This document shows positions 1 to 8,266 of a stretch of 64,000 nt of DNA, piece after piece. The notes under the pieces are model-generated. The model did not search any database. It had not been told where the DNA came from and worked only from the letters and a program-made list of their open reading frames with translations. Numbering within the stretch: position 1 is the first letter of the stretch; each line of letters opens with the position of its first letter. Where the stretch lies: NCBI GenBank assembly GCA_041397865.1, contig JAWKVT010000003.1:1-64000 (forward strand). The letters are read 5' to 3'. The stretch is from TMED27 sp041397865. GTDB taxonomy: Bacteria > Pseudomonadota > Alphaproteobacteria > Micavibrionales > Micavibrionaceae. Position numbers and translations under genes: made by a program.

Positions 1-34
1 GAGGAGCAATGAGTATAGACCCTAGGGCGAAAAT

Positions 35-409
35 TCATACGCCCTCAACCTCACGTGTCTGCGGCGCATGACAACCGCATCCGGTCTGGTTTTGAACAAA
101 ACACCGTGTCTGCGGACAATACAAATCATACAAACAACCCAAAATTCTTTCCGTACTACTCGAATCCAGCGAATAATAAATCGTTTGAGCTTCTCTGCGC
201 GTTTTCACAATGCCATCACGGCGCAGCCGCGCCAGATGCTGCGATAGGGCAGATTGGCTAAGACCGACCATCTCTTCCAGAGCGCCGACGCTTTTTTCCC
301 CGGAATAAAGCGCACAAACAACCATCAGGCGCCTTTCATTCGAAAGCGCTTTCAAGACCTTCACAGCCGCTTGCACATCTTTCCCTATAGGTTTTGTATC
401 CATCTTCAT
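35..409 (-). CDS. ArsR-family repressor, BigR/SqrR-like (persulfide sensor type)
   Basis: A 124-residue winged-helix repressor. The recognition helix is SQSALSQHLARLRRDG (51-66), followed by a beta wing ending in YYSL. Two cysteines, C32 in the VVCAL segment and C98 in LYDLYC, are 66 residues apart. That is the spacing of the dithiol pair that forms a polysulfide bridge in SqrR/BigR-type sensors. The BigR subgroup usually controls sulfide-detoxification genes, but none is visible here because the window begins just downstream. Oddly, the C-terminal tail holds three more cysteines (C103, C111, C113) and a histidine, so metal binding cannot be excluded. The chosen ATG at 407-409 is followed by a second ATG two codons on, and either could be used. 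The family call is firm; the inducer is inferred. Confidence 0.85.
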   Translation of the reverse strand: MKMDTKPIGKDVQAAVKVLKALSNERRLMVVCALYSGEKSVGALEEMVGLSQSALSQHLARLRRDGIVKTRREAQTIYYSLDSSSTERILGCLYDLYCPQTRCFVQNQTGCGCHAPQTREVEGV

Positions 410-592
410 GGTTTTCTTCAGTGTTCAAAAAAAAACACGCCTAAAGTTCAAAATAAACCGAATAAACGCAGAAAAGATAAAGATCCTAAAAGAAAGCCCG
501 GCGGCTTTCAAAACCCAAAACACAACTTTAGATTAGCATACACCCGTTCTAAAATTCAATTTCGTTAAAATAATTTATTATTTCAAAAAAAT

Positions 593-1375
593 TCAACGCC
601 CAAAATGCTTTTTCGACGGCACAAACCGCAGAAGCATTCCCGCAACATTATTAGGGATAATTGTACAAAACCAGCAAAAAAGCGCCATCACCCACGGAAA
701 AACGATAACACCCTTATTTTGTTGTAGTTTTTTTGCAATAATTTTTGCCGCCCGCTCAGAATCCATCAAAAACGGCATGGGAAAATCATTTTTTGCCGTC
801 ATGCGCGAACGCACAAAACCCGGACAAATCACGTTAACCTTCACCCCGCTCCCGCGCAAAAACCCTCGAAGCCCCTGCCCATAGCTTTTGACAGCGGCTT
901 TTGACGCGCAATATGCAGGCGCGCCGGGAATGGCAACATACGCAGCAATAGAGCTCATAATCGCGATCTGCCCGCGGCCACGTTCTTTCATAAACGGCAG
1001 CAACGGATGGATCGTATTCAAAACCCCTGTGACGTTCACATCAAAAATTTGCCGAACCTGCTCGTCACTTTCCCCGCCGTTCAGACCGCCCGTACCGGCG
1101 GATATCCCGGCATTGGCAATCACAAGATCAACTGGATTCTCCATATCCCTTTCAAGCAGCCAGCGCGCCATAGCTTCTTTATCCGTCACATCCAGCGCGG
1201 CTATATGCACCTGTGCCCCAAGGTTCCCGCACGTTTCCGCCGCGCCCTGTAGCCGCTCTTCATCCCGCCCGCTCAAACTGAGCATAACGCCCGGCGCGGC
1301 ATAATGCTCTGCCAAGGCTTGCCCGATCCCGCTTGAGGCTCCCGTAATCAAAATATGCGAAAGGGTTTTTGACAT
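593..1375 (-). CDS. short-chain dehydrogenase/reductase (SDR)
   Basis: A 260-residue classical SDR. The dinucleotide-binding motif TGASSGIG is at 11-18 and the structural NAG motif at about 88-90. The catalytic serine is at 141/142 and the YxxxK pair is Y155 and K159, so the active site is complete. After the usual fold there is a hydrophobic C-terminal stretch (about 224-250), suggesting a membrane-associated SDR of the kind that acts on lipids or acyl chains. The substrate cannot be read from the sequence. It is transcribed away from gmk, with about 68 bp between the two starts, so the two genes share a divergent promoter region. Confidence 0.85.
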   Translation of the reverse strand: MSKTLSHILITGASSGIGQALAEHYAAPGVMLSLSGRDEERLQGAAETCGNLGAQVHIAALDVTDKEAMARWLLERDMENPVDLVIANAGISAGTGGLNGGESDEQVRQIFDVNVTGVLNTIHPLLPFMKERGRGQIAIMSSIAAYVAIPGAPAYCASKAAVKSYGQGLRGFLRGSGVKVNVICPGFVRSRMTAKNDFPMPFLMDSERAAKIIAKKLQQNKGVIVFPWVMALFCWFCTIIPNNVAGMLLRFVPSKKHFGR

Positions 1376-1443
1376 GACTTTTACTTTGCTTAAGGTTAAG
1401 TTCTAAAACAATAGCCTTAAAACAAAAACATCAGGACTAAAAA

Positions 1444-2085
1444 TTGGAGAATTTAAAACGCCGCGGCCTTATGTATGTTTTATCCTCGCCGTCAGGCGCA
1501 GGCAAAACCACAATCACGCGCGCGCTTTTAAAAGAAAATGAAAACCTCGTCCCCTCCATCTCCGCCACAACGCGCCCGCGCCGCGCCGGAGAAGTCCACG
1601 GACAGGACTATATCTTTGTCAGTACCGATGAATTCCGCGATATGGTTGATAACAGCGATATGCTGGAACATGCCAAAGTCTTCGACCATTATTACGGCAC
1701 GCCGCGCGGCCCCGTGGAAGAGGCCCTCAGCAATGGCCAGGATGTAATTTTCGATATCGACTGGCAGGGAACCCAGCAACTTTTTGAACTCGCCGCCGAA
1801 GACCTGGTCCGTGTTTTTATCCTCCCGCCTTCAAAGGCCGCGCTGGAAAAACGCCTGCGCGACCGCTCCCGCGATACAAAAGAAACCGAAGAGCAAATAC
1901 GCGGGCGCATGTCCAAAGCCGAAAGCGAAATGTCGCACTACACCGAATATGATTACGTGATTATCAATGAAAATATTGAAGCCGCCACGCAGCAAGCCCA
2001 GCTAATTCTCGATGCCGAGCGCATTAAACGCCGCCGGGTTCAGGGTCTTTCAGATTTTGTCCGGGGTCTGATGGGCGGGCTTTAG
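1444..2085 (+). CDS. gmk: guanylate kinase
   Basis: Phosphorylates GMP to GDP with ATP; a cytosolic nucleotide salvage enzyme. The P-loop SPSGAGKT lies at 15-22, followed by the GMP-binding segment (SATTRPRRAGEVHGQDY) and the lid with RxxxR arginines near the C-terminus (RDRSRDTKE). At 213 residues it has normal family length. The start is a TTG at 1444 with a CAGGA element about nine bases upstream. The next ATG, at 1471, has no ribosome site and would trim the first strand. The 3' end overlaps the convergent MraZ-like gene by 62 bp. In many alphaproteobacteria gmk neighbours surA and rsmA, as here, although on the opposite strand. Confidence 0.95.
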   Translation: MENLKRRGLMYVLSSPSGAGKTTITRALLKENENLVPSISATTRPRRAGEVHGQDYIFVSTDEFRDMVDNSDMLEHAKVFDHYYGTPRGPVEEALSNGQDVIFDIDWQGTQQLFELAAEDLVRVFILPPSKAALEKRLRDRSRDTKETEEQIRGRMSKAESEMSHYTEYDYVIINENIEAATQQAQLILDAERIKRRRVQGLSDFVRGLMGGL

Positions 2086-2566
2086 GATCTACGCATGTAA
2101 CAAAGACATAAGCCGCAACATGATTTAAAGGCGAAGGTTTATCCAACTTCCAGCGATCATCAAACGCCTGCATTAAAAAATAAGGTCCCCGTCCCTGCGC
2201 CGCAGCCGTAAAGGTTTTTGAACCTGAGCTTTCGCATCGTGACAAAATAATCCGGCGCCCCGTTTTTCTTTTGCAAACATCTTGTAAATAAATGCTAGGT
2301 GAAGAAAAACTTTCAAAATTGCGACGATCCTTCCATCGCGTATACTCATTCATCTGCTGAAGCTTTTCTGAAATATAGCGCCAATCCATAAACTCTTCCA
2401 ATGAAAACAACATCTTGCCGCTTTTTTGATGCGGCATGGCAATAAGCTTTCGATCACCGATCGCTTGTTCCCAATCCTCCGGCAAAACCACTTGCCCCCG
2501 GCCCGTAATCCGAAGGTCAAATTTTCCTTGAAAAATATCGCGGTCTTTACGCTTAAGAGCGCTCAT
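2024..2566 (-). CDS. MraZ/AbrB-fold-like protein, degenerate
   Basis: A 180-residue protein whose first ~110 residues resemble MraZ: FQGKFDLRITGRGQVVLPE matches the first MraZ half-repeat and a later KTGRRIILS segment resembles the second. The first DxxGR signature reads ITGRGQ and has lost the acidic residue, so this is a divergent relative rather than a canonical mraZ. No mraW, ftsL or other division-cluster genes are nearby. The start was set at 2566 because AAAGGAGAG sits four bases upstream; an upstream ATG at 2593 lacks a ribosome site. The last 21 codons overlap the end of gmk on the other strand. A DNA-binding role is inferred from the fold only. Confidence 0.6.
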   Translation of the reverse strand: MSALKRKDRDIFQGKFDLRITGRGQVVLPEDWEQAIGDRKLIAMPHQKSGKMLFSLEEFMDWRYISEKLQQMNEYTRWKDRRNFESFSSPSIYLQDVCKRKTGRRIILSRCESSGSKTFTAAAQGRGPYFLMQAFDDRWKLDKPSPLNHVAAYVFVTCVDPKARPSDPGQNLKDPEPGGV

Positions 2567-2606
2567 GAAACTCTCCTTTCGAAAACACAACATAATATTA
2601 TGTCAA

Positions 2607-3440
2607 TCAAATGGCAAGCTTTATATAATCTTCCGGCGCGAGGTTCTCCGCCCGGCTCTGCGGATCAAGGCCGAGCGCCTCAATCTGAGCGGCGTAATCC
2701 TTTAACGAAGTGCGGATCATTTTCCGCCGCTGGCCGAACGCCGCAGCCGTAACCGCCTCCACCGCCTCAAAATCCGGTGCATCCCCTGGCAATATACGCG
2801 GCACAAACCTCACCACGCTGGATTTCACTTTCGGCGGCGGCGTAAAGGCCGACGGCGGCAGATCGAACAGAGATTTGACCTCACAAATCCACTGGCTAAT
2901 TACCGATAGCCGTCCATACGCTTTGCTCCCTACGCCCGCAGTAATGCGCTGACCCACCTCTTTTTGAAACATCAAAATCATCTGCTCATACGCAAGCCCG
3001 TCTGCGCGAAGCTGCTTCAACCACCCCACCAGCAACGGCGTGGCGATATTATAAGGCAGGTTGGCAACAATCACGCGCGGTCCCTCACACAAACCGGTCA
3101 GATCGGTTTCAAGGGCATCGGCCTGCACAACCTCCAGCCGCCCCGCCGCAGCCTCCCGCAAATCCTGCAATGCCGCCACGGCGCGCGGATCAAACTCCAC
3201 GGCAATCACCTTGCCCGCACCCGCGCGCAGCAAAGACCGCGTCAGCCCCCCCGGCCCCGGCCCGATTTCAATCACGGTTTTACCCGATAAATCACCCGCC
3301 TGCCGCGCAATTTTATCGGTAATATTCTGATCGAGAAGAAAGTTCTGCCCCAACTTTTTTTCCGCGCGTAAATCATGCGCCGAAATCACATCGCGTAGCG
3401 GCGGCAGGGAATCAAGATCACCCGCCAAGACGGTTCTCAA
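2607..3440 (-). CDS. rsmA: 16S rRNA dimethyladenosine transferase RsmA (KsgA)
   Basis: Dimethylates two adjacent adenines in the 3' helix of 16S rRNA during small-subunit maturation. The diagnostic KKLGQNFLLD is at 28-37, the SAM-binding loop EIGPGPGGLT at 58-67, and the catalytic NLPY at 127-130. The length of 277 residues is typical. It lies directly behind the SurA-like gene; the ATG at 3440 overlaps that gene by 23 bp, which implies translational coupling. pdxA, which often sits between surA and rsmA in proteobacteria, is absent from this spot. Confidence 0.95.
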   Translation of the reverse strand: MRTVLAGDLDSLPPLRDVISAHDLRAEKKLGQNFLLDQNITDKIARQAGDLSGKTVIEIGPGPGGLTRSLLRAGAGKVIAVEFDPRAVAALQDLREAAAGRLEVVQADALETDLTGLCEGPRVIVANLPYNIATPLLVGWLKQLRADGLAYEQMILMFQKEVGQRITAGVGSKAYGRLSVISQWICEVKSLFDLPPSAFTPPPKVKSSVVRFVPRILPGDAPDFEAVEAVTAAAFGQRRKMIRTSLKDYAAQIEALGLDPQSRAENLAPEDYIKLAI

Positions 3441-4365
3441 TAAAAGCCGCAGATTTCAGGTCAAGCAAATACCGGCGCTGCAAACGCTCAAGACGCTGTA
3501 AGCCGAGCATACCCATAACCTCTTCGCGAGCAGGAAGATTTTCCGGTGCAACAACCCGCTGGTCGCGCACTTCCAGTATATGAAACCCCGAAGACGTGCG
3601 AATCGGGTTACTCACCCGCCCTTTTTCAATACGGGGCAAAACATCATCAAGCTCCTGCTGCAACTGCCCTTGGGAAATCCAGCCTAAATCGCCACCCTGC
3701 GGTGCCCCGGCAGACTTGGAAAATTGCTGCGCCACCTTAAAAAACGCGGCCTTCCCACTGCGAATTTCCTGCGCAAGCTTCTGCGCCAATTGCCGCGTCT
3801 GCGCCTCTTCACCCGGATTTTCAACCGGCAAAAAAATCTCGGATAGCAAATACTCCGGCTTGCCCGTATTGGCCATCATGCGCTCAAGATAACTGTCTAT
3901 ATCACTATCCGAAACAACAACCTGCGGGCGCAGCTTGGCCTGCACCACTTTCGACCAGGCAATTTGCGCACGAATCTGATCTTCCATCGTCCTGATATTC
4001 AGCCCGCCCTGAGTAATCATTTTGCGAAATTTATCCGGTTCAAAATTATTCTGCTGCGCAATGGTCGCAAACCCGCGATCAATTTCAGCCTGTGTAATTT
4101 CAAGATCCAGCCGCCGCGCTTCCTGCAACCGGATCTGTTCATCCACCAGCGCCCCGATAATTTGCAACTTAAGCTTGTTGCGAATATCCTGCGAATTCGG
4201 CAAACCCGACGAAGCGATAATCAGCGCCATCCGGTCATTCACATCCGAAACCGTAATCGCATCTTCGTTCACCACCACCGCGATACTTTCGCTGCGCCCT
4301 GCCCAGGACGGCGCGGCAGCAGAAAAAAACACAAATACCGTTAAAGCAAAAAGAATGATGCGCAT
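3418..4365 (-). CDS. surA: SurA-like periplasmic chaperone / peptidyl-prolyl isomerase
   Basis: A periplasmic chaperone that escorts unfolded outer-membrane proteins. The signal peptide ends at about residue 22 (APSWA). A SurA N-terminal helical domain (about 28-140, with NEDAITVSDVNDRM) is followed by one parvulin domain (about 165-270, with QGGDLGWISQGQL). E. coli SurA has two parvulin domains; a single one is common in alphaproteobacteria, so the 315-residue length is not a truncation. AAGG is eight bases before the ATG. Probably co-transcribed with rsmA. Its likely clients here include the porin at 39.6-40.8 kb. Confidence 0.88.
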   Translation of the reverse strand: MRIILFALTVFVFFSAAAPSWAGRSESIAVVVNEDAITVSDVNDRMALIIASSGLPNSQDIRNKLKLQIIGALVDEQIRLQEARRLDLEITQAEIDRGFATIAQQNNFEPDKFRKMITQGGLNIRTMEDQIRAQIAWSKVVQAKLRPQVVVSDSDIDSYLERMMANTGKPEYLLSEIFLPVENPGEEAQTRQLAQKLAQEIRSGKAAFFKVAQQFSKSAGAPQGGDLGWISQGQLQQELDDVLPRIEKGRVSNPIRTSSGFHILEVRDQRVVAPENLPAREEVMGMLGLQRLERLQRRYLLDLKSAAFIENRLGG

Positions 4366-4404
4366 AAATAAAACCTTTTTAAAATCTCTGCGAAAACAGG
4401 TATA

Positions 4405-5358
4405 TCAGCCCGCCTTCACCTCTGCAAACCGTCCACCCGCACGATAACTCTCAAGATAGGTCGGCAAAACCACATCCATTAATGTAGGTGCTACGCCCAG
4501 ATCCGCCAAACCCTTCGCCTCGGGCTTAATCACATAATCGCTTTTCAATGACTCGACCTGATCGCATGTCAAAAGCGGCTTGGGCAAAAGCCCCATAAAC
4601 ACCGCCTGCACCTTCGCCAACCAAAACGGCAGCTTGATATACATGCGCCTGCGCCCGGTATAACGCGAAAGAAGTTCGTAAACCTCTTTAAAACTCACAA
4701 CCTCCGGTCCGCCCAGCTCGTAAATCTGCCCGCGCGCTTCCGGTTTTTCAAATGCTGCCATGACCGCATCAGCCACATCCCCGACATAAACCGGCTGAAA
4801 TCTCGTTTTCCCCCCGCCAATCAGCGGCAGCACCGGCACAAACCGCATCAACTCGGCAAATTTATTAAAGAAATCGTCATCCGGCCCAAATACAACACTG
4901 GGCCGTAAAATTGTCGCTTTCGGAAAAATTTTCTGAATCGCTTTTTCACCTTCATACTTGCTCTTTGCATAGCGCGAAGTGTCATTCTCAATATTGGGAA
5001 TGGAAATATGCACGAAATTTTCTACGCCTTCCTGCAAACAGGCTTCGGCAATCACCGCCGGAATATCCGCATGCACCCGCTTGAAGCCCCCGCGCTTGCG
5101 CTCATACAAAATACCGACGCAATTCACCACATAATCGGCACCCTTTACCGCCGCTACAATGCTCTCCTCATCGCTATAATTACATTGAAAAGGAACAATC
5201 TGCCCCACCGCTCCATCAGGTTTAAGAAAATATGCCCGCTCCGGCACACGCGTGGCAACCTTAACGATAACGCCCTTTTTCGCAAGTTCGCGCACCACCT
5301 GCCGCCCGATAAAACCAGTCCCCCCGAATACGGTTGCAACTTTATTTTTCATTGTCAT
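4405..5358 (-). CDS. NDUFA9-like NAD(P)-binding protein (atypical SDR)
   Basis: An extended atypical SDR of 317 residues. The nucleotide-binding motif GGTGFIG is at 12-18, and the Y-x-x-x-K region appears as RYAKSKYEGEK. It matches the complex I NDUFA9 / NAD(P)H-binding epimerase group found in most alphaproteobacteria, which is related to the accessory NADPH-binding subunit of mitochondrial complex I. Whether it attaches to bacterial complex I is not settled. An AGGAG seven bases upstream supports the ATG at 5358. There is a 39 bp gap before surA, so it may head the surA-rsmA transcript. Confidence 0.85.
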   Translation of the reverse strand: MTMKNKVATVFGGTGFIGRQVVRELAKKGVIVKVATRVPERAYFLKPDGAVGQIVPFQCNYSDEESIVAAVKGADYVVNCVGILYERKRGGFKRVHADIPAVIAEACLQEGVENFVHISIPNIENDTSRYAKSKYEGEKAIQKIFPKATILRPSVVFGPDDDFFNKFAELMRFVPVLPLIGGGKTRFQPVYVGDVADAVMAAFEKPEARGQIYELGGPEVVSFKEVYELLSRYTGRRRMYIKLPFWLAKVQAVFMGLLPKPLLTCDQVESLKSDYVIKPEAKGLADLGVAPTLMDVVLPTYLESYRAGGRFAEVKAG

Positions 5359-5465
5359 TCCACGCTCCTAACATGCTCATACTATGGCGCGTATCACACA
5401 AAATTTCTAGTTTGATTTATAAAAAAATATTTACATATATAAATTTCATTGCTATTACAAAAAGT

Positions 5466-6011
5466 ATGAACGCCAATACTAACCACTCAAACCCGAAAAC
5501 GTCTCTTCTAAAAGTTCAGACTTTGAAAGAGTTTGTAACAGCCGCGCATATTCCTTCTTTTTGGGCCCGCGATGCAAAAACCATAGAAAAAACAAGAGAA
5601 GCTTTCTTGGAGTTTATGAAAGATTGCCATAATGGCATAAACGTTTCTGCGTATGTCACCGTAGATGGAAACGCGCATCACAACCTGTTGCAAAACCTGC
5701 CGGAAATTATAGACCACGAAATCAAGGCAATGATTATGACTTACCATAATATGCATGGGGCTAATATCATGCGCATTGAAATCGGAAATAACCTGACCCG
5801 TGAAAGCCATACTCATAACTTTAACGTACTCAATTGCAATTGGGGTGATCTTGGGACGGGGTTTTGGAAAACAAACCATACACCAGTTTACGTACCTGAA
5901 GGTATGTGGACAAACATTCCTGTAGGAACGGAACATTTTTCTTATATTCAAAAAAACAAACTAAGATCTACCATCGCTATTTTTGAAGACCAGCAACCAA
6001 ATAATTTTTAA
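5466..6011 (+). CDS. unknown protein, possible cupin-like fold
   Basis: Not recognised. From the ATG at 5466 it is 181 residues; an upstream in-frame extension would overlap the divergent gene and looks non-coding. The second half is rich in His, Asn, Gly and beta-prone segments: ESHTHNFNV, then VGTEHFSY and RSTIAIFEDQ. The alternating histidines followed by a distant His are reminiscent of a metal-binding cupin barrel, but no full motif can be assigned. Base composition is clearly more AT-rich than the flanking genes and no good ribosome site is visible, both compatible with recent acquisition. It ends with a 4 bp convergent overlap with the helicase gene. Confidence 0.6.
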   Translation: MNANTNHSNPKTSLLKVQTLKEFVTAAHIPSFWARDAKTIEKTREAFLEFMKDCHNGINVSAYVTVDGNAHHNLLQNLPEIIDHEIKAMIMTYHNMHGANIMRIEIGNNLTRESHTHNFNVLNCNWGDLGTGFWKTNHTPVYVPEGMWTNIPVGTEHFSYIQKNKLRSTIAIFEDQQPNNF

Positions 6012-8218
6012 AAGGCTCTCTCCACAAAGCTGTCCATCACCCGTTTTTGTCCTGATTTTTCAAAGGCTATATCGAGCTTATGCCCGTCGATATTGACAAT
6101 TTTCCCATAGCCGAATTTATCGTGAAACACGCGGTCGCCGCGAGAAAAAACAGTGCCGTGCTCACTCATAACTTTACGCTCATGGATTTGCCGCTTTTGT
6201 ACCTTCGGCGCAAACCCCGATGAATCCCAATGCGAAGACCGCCCCGACCCGGCCAGCCCGATATCCGATTGCACATCCGTCTGCGCTTTCGGCAGTTCAT
6301 CCACAAACCGCGAGGGAATGGCATTGACCCATGAACCATACATCCGCCGGTTCGCGGCAAAGGAGATATAAGCTTTTTTCCGCGCGCGCGTGATGCCGAC
6401 ATAAGCCAGACGCCGCTCTTCCTCAAGCCCCTTGATCCCGTTTTCATCCATGCTGCGCTGGGAGGGAAACAGCCCCTCTTCCCAACCCGGCAAAAACACC
6501 GCATCAAACTCCAGCCCCTTGGCCCCGTGCAAAGTCATCACGCTGACAAACTCGCCGCCCGCATTATCCTGATTCTCCAGCACCAGCGCCACATGCTCGA
6601 GAAACTCAGCCAGACTCTCATATTCGGCCATCCCGGAAACAAGCTCTTTGAGGTTCTCCAGCCGCCCCGGCGCTTCGGGCGTTTTATCCTCTTTCCACAT
6701 TTGCATGTAGCCGGATTCATCCAAAATCTGCGCCGCCAGTTGGGCATGATTCATCGTTTCAACCAAGGAGCGCCAGCGCCCAAAATCATCCAGCAGCTTC
6801 ATCAGCGTTGTTTTAACCTTGGGCCGCAGCTCATCGGTCTGCGTCAGGTCCATTACAGAGTCATGCAGGTTAATACCGTGCGTCCGCCCGTACGCGTACA
6901 GCGTTTGCACCGTTGCATCGCCAATCCCGCGCTTGGGCGTATTGATAATCCGCTCCAGCGCCAAATCATCCGCCGGTTGCGCAACAACCCGCAAATAGGC
7001 CAGCGCATCACGAATTTCCATCCGCTCATAAAAACGCGGACCGCCGATAACTTTATACGGCAGGCCAAGCTGGATAAACCGCTCTTCAAATTCCCGCGTC
7101 TGAAATCCGGCCCGCACAAGCACCGCCATTTCATTTAAGGACCATTGCTTACGCTGGAGCTGTTCAATTTCTTCCCCGACCCAGCGCGCTTCGGCTTCGC
7201 CGTCCCACAGCCCGCGCACGGTGATTTTCTCGCCTTCGCCTGCTTCGGACCAAAGCTCCTTGCCCAGCCGCCCTTCATTATTGGCAATCACCGCATGCGC
7301 AGCCTTGAGGATATTATTCGTGCTGCGATAGTTCTGCTCCAGCCGAATAATTTTCGCACCCGGAAAGTCTTTTTCAAACTTCAAAATGTTGCCAACCTCC
7401 GCCCCGCGCCAGCCGTAAATCGACTGGTCATCATCGCCAACACAACAAATATTGCTCGAACCCTGCGCCAGCAAACGCAACCACAAATACTGCGCGACAT
7501 TGGTATCTTGATACTCATCGACAAGGATATATTGAAACCGCCTGTGATACTCGCCGATCACATCCCTGTTCGCCGGGTCTTTCAAAATCGTAATCATGTG
7601 CAAAAGCAGATCACCAAAATCGCACGCATTAATCGCCCTCAGCCGCGCCTGATAAATCTCGTACAGCATATGCAGCTTGCCATCAGCAATTTCTCCCGCA
7701 TCCTCGCCTGATGCCAGCACAGGCGTCAGACCGCGATCTTTCCAGCGATCAATATAGGCCATCACCGCCTTAGGCACCCATTTCTTATGATCGACCCCGT
7801 TGGCTTCCATAATTTGTTTCAAAAGCCGTACCTGATCGTCCGGATCAAGAATGGTAAAGTTTGAGGACAGCCCGACAAGATCCGCATGGCGCCTAAGCAT
7901 CCGCGCAGCCAGCGAATGAAAAGTACCCAGCCACATCCCCTCAACCGGCTGCCCGCCCATCGCCGCGCTCACCCGCTCTTTCATCTCCTGCGCCGCTTTG
8001 TTGGTAAAAGTCACCGCCAGAATTTGTCCAAAATTCGCCCGCTGCGTGTTCATCAAATGCGCCAACCGCGTCGTGAGCACCCGCGTCTTGCCGGTCCCCG
8101 CCCCCGCCAAAACCAGCACCGGCCCGTCAAGACTTTCAACCGCGTCACGTTGTTCGGCGTTTAAGCCTTCAAGATATGGAAACTGCGCGTGCGCAGCAGA
8201 TGAAATCGAATTCTGCAT
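6008..8218 (-). CDS. uvrD: UvrD/PcrA-type superfamily 1 DNA helicase
   Basis: An ATP-dependent 3'-5' DNA helicase for repair and removal of replication obstacles. Walker A AGAGTGKT is at 38-45, motif II appears as VDEYQDTN, motif III as GDDDQSIYGWRGA, and motif VI as YVGITRARKKAYIS. The C-terminus (GDRVFHDKFGYGKIV and on) is the Tudor-like RNA-polymerase-binding domain of PcrA/UvrD. The length of 736 residues is normal for the family. PcrA and UvrD cannot be told apart by eye. The gene is transcribed alone from the minus strand. Confidence 0.95.
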   Translation of the reverse strand: MQNSISSAAHAQFPYLEGLNAEQRDAVESLDGPVLVLAGAGTGKTRVLTTRLAHLMNTQRANFGQILAVTFTNKAAQEMKERVSAAMGGQPVEGMWLGTFHSLAARMLRRHADLVGLSSNFTILDPDDQVRLLKQIMEANGVDHKKWVPKAVMAYIDRWKDRGLTPVLASGEDAGEIADGKLHMLYEIYQARLRAINACDFGDLLLHMITILKDPANRDVIGEYHRRFQYILVDEYQDTNVAQYLWLRLLAQGSSNICCVGDDDQSIYGWRGAEVGNILKFEKDFPGAKIIRLEQNYRSTNNILKAAHAVIANNEGRLGKELWSEAGEGEKITVRGLWDGEAEARWVGEEIEQLQRKQWSLNEMAVLVRAGFQTREFEERFIQLGLPYKVIGGPRFYERMEIRDALAYLRVVAQPADDLALERIINTPKRGIGDATVQTLYAYGRTHGINLHDSVMDLTQTDELRPKVKTTLMKLLDDFGRWRSLVETMNHAQLAAQILDESGYMQMWKEDKTPEAPGRLENLKELVSGMAEYESLAEFLEHVALVLENQDNAGGEFVSVMTLHGAKGLEFDAVFLPGWEEGLFPSQRSMDENGIKGLEEERRLAYVGITRARKKAYISFAANRRMYGSWVNAIPSRFVDELPKAQTDVQSDIGLAGSGRSSHWDSSGFAPKVQKRQIHERKVMSEHGTVFSRGDRVFHDKFGYGKIVNIDGHKLDIAFEKSGQKRVMDSFVERAF

Positions 8219-8266
8219 AGAAATTTAAACTAAGCTTTTATCAAGAATATGCAAGCAGCGCGTTAC

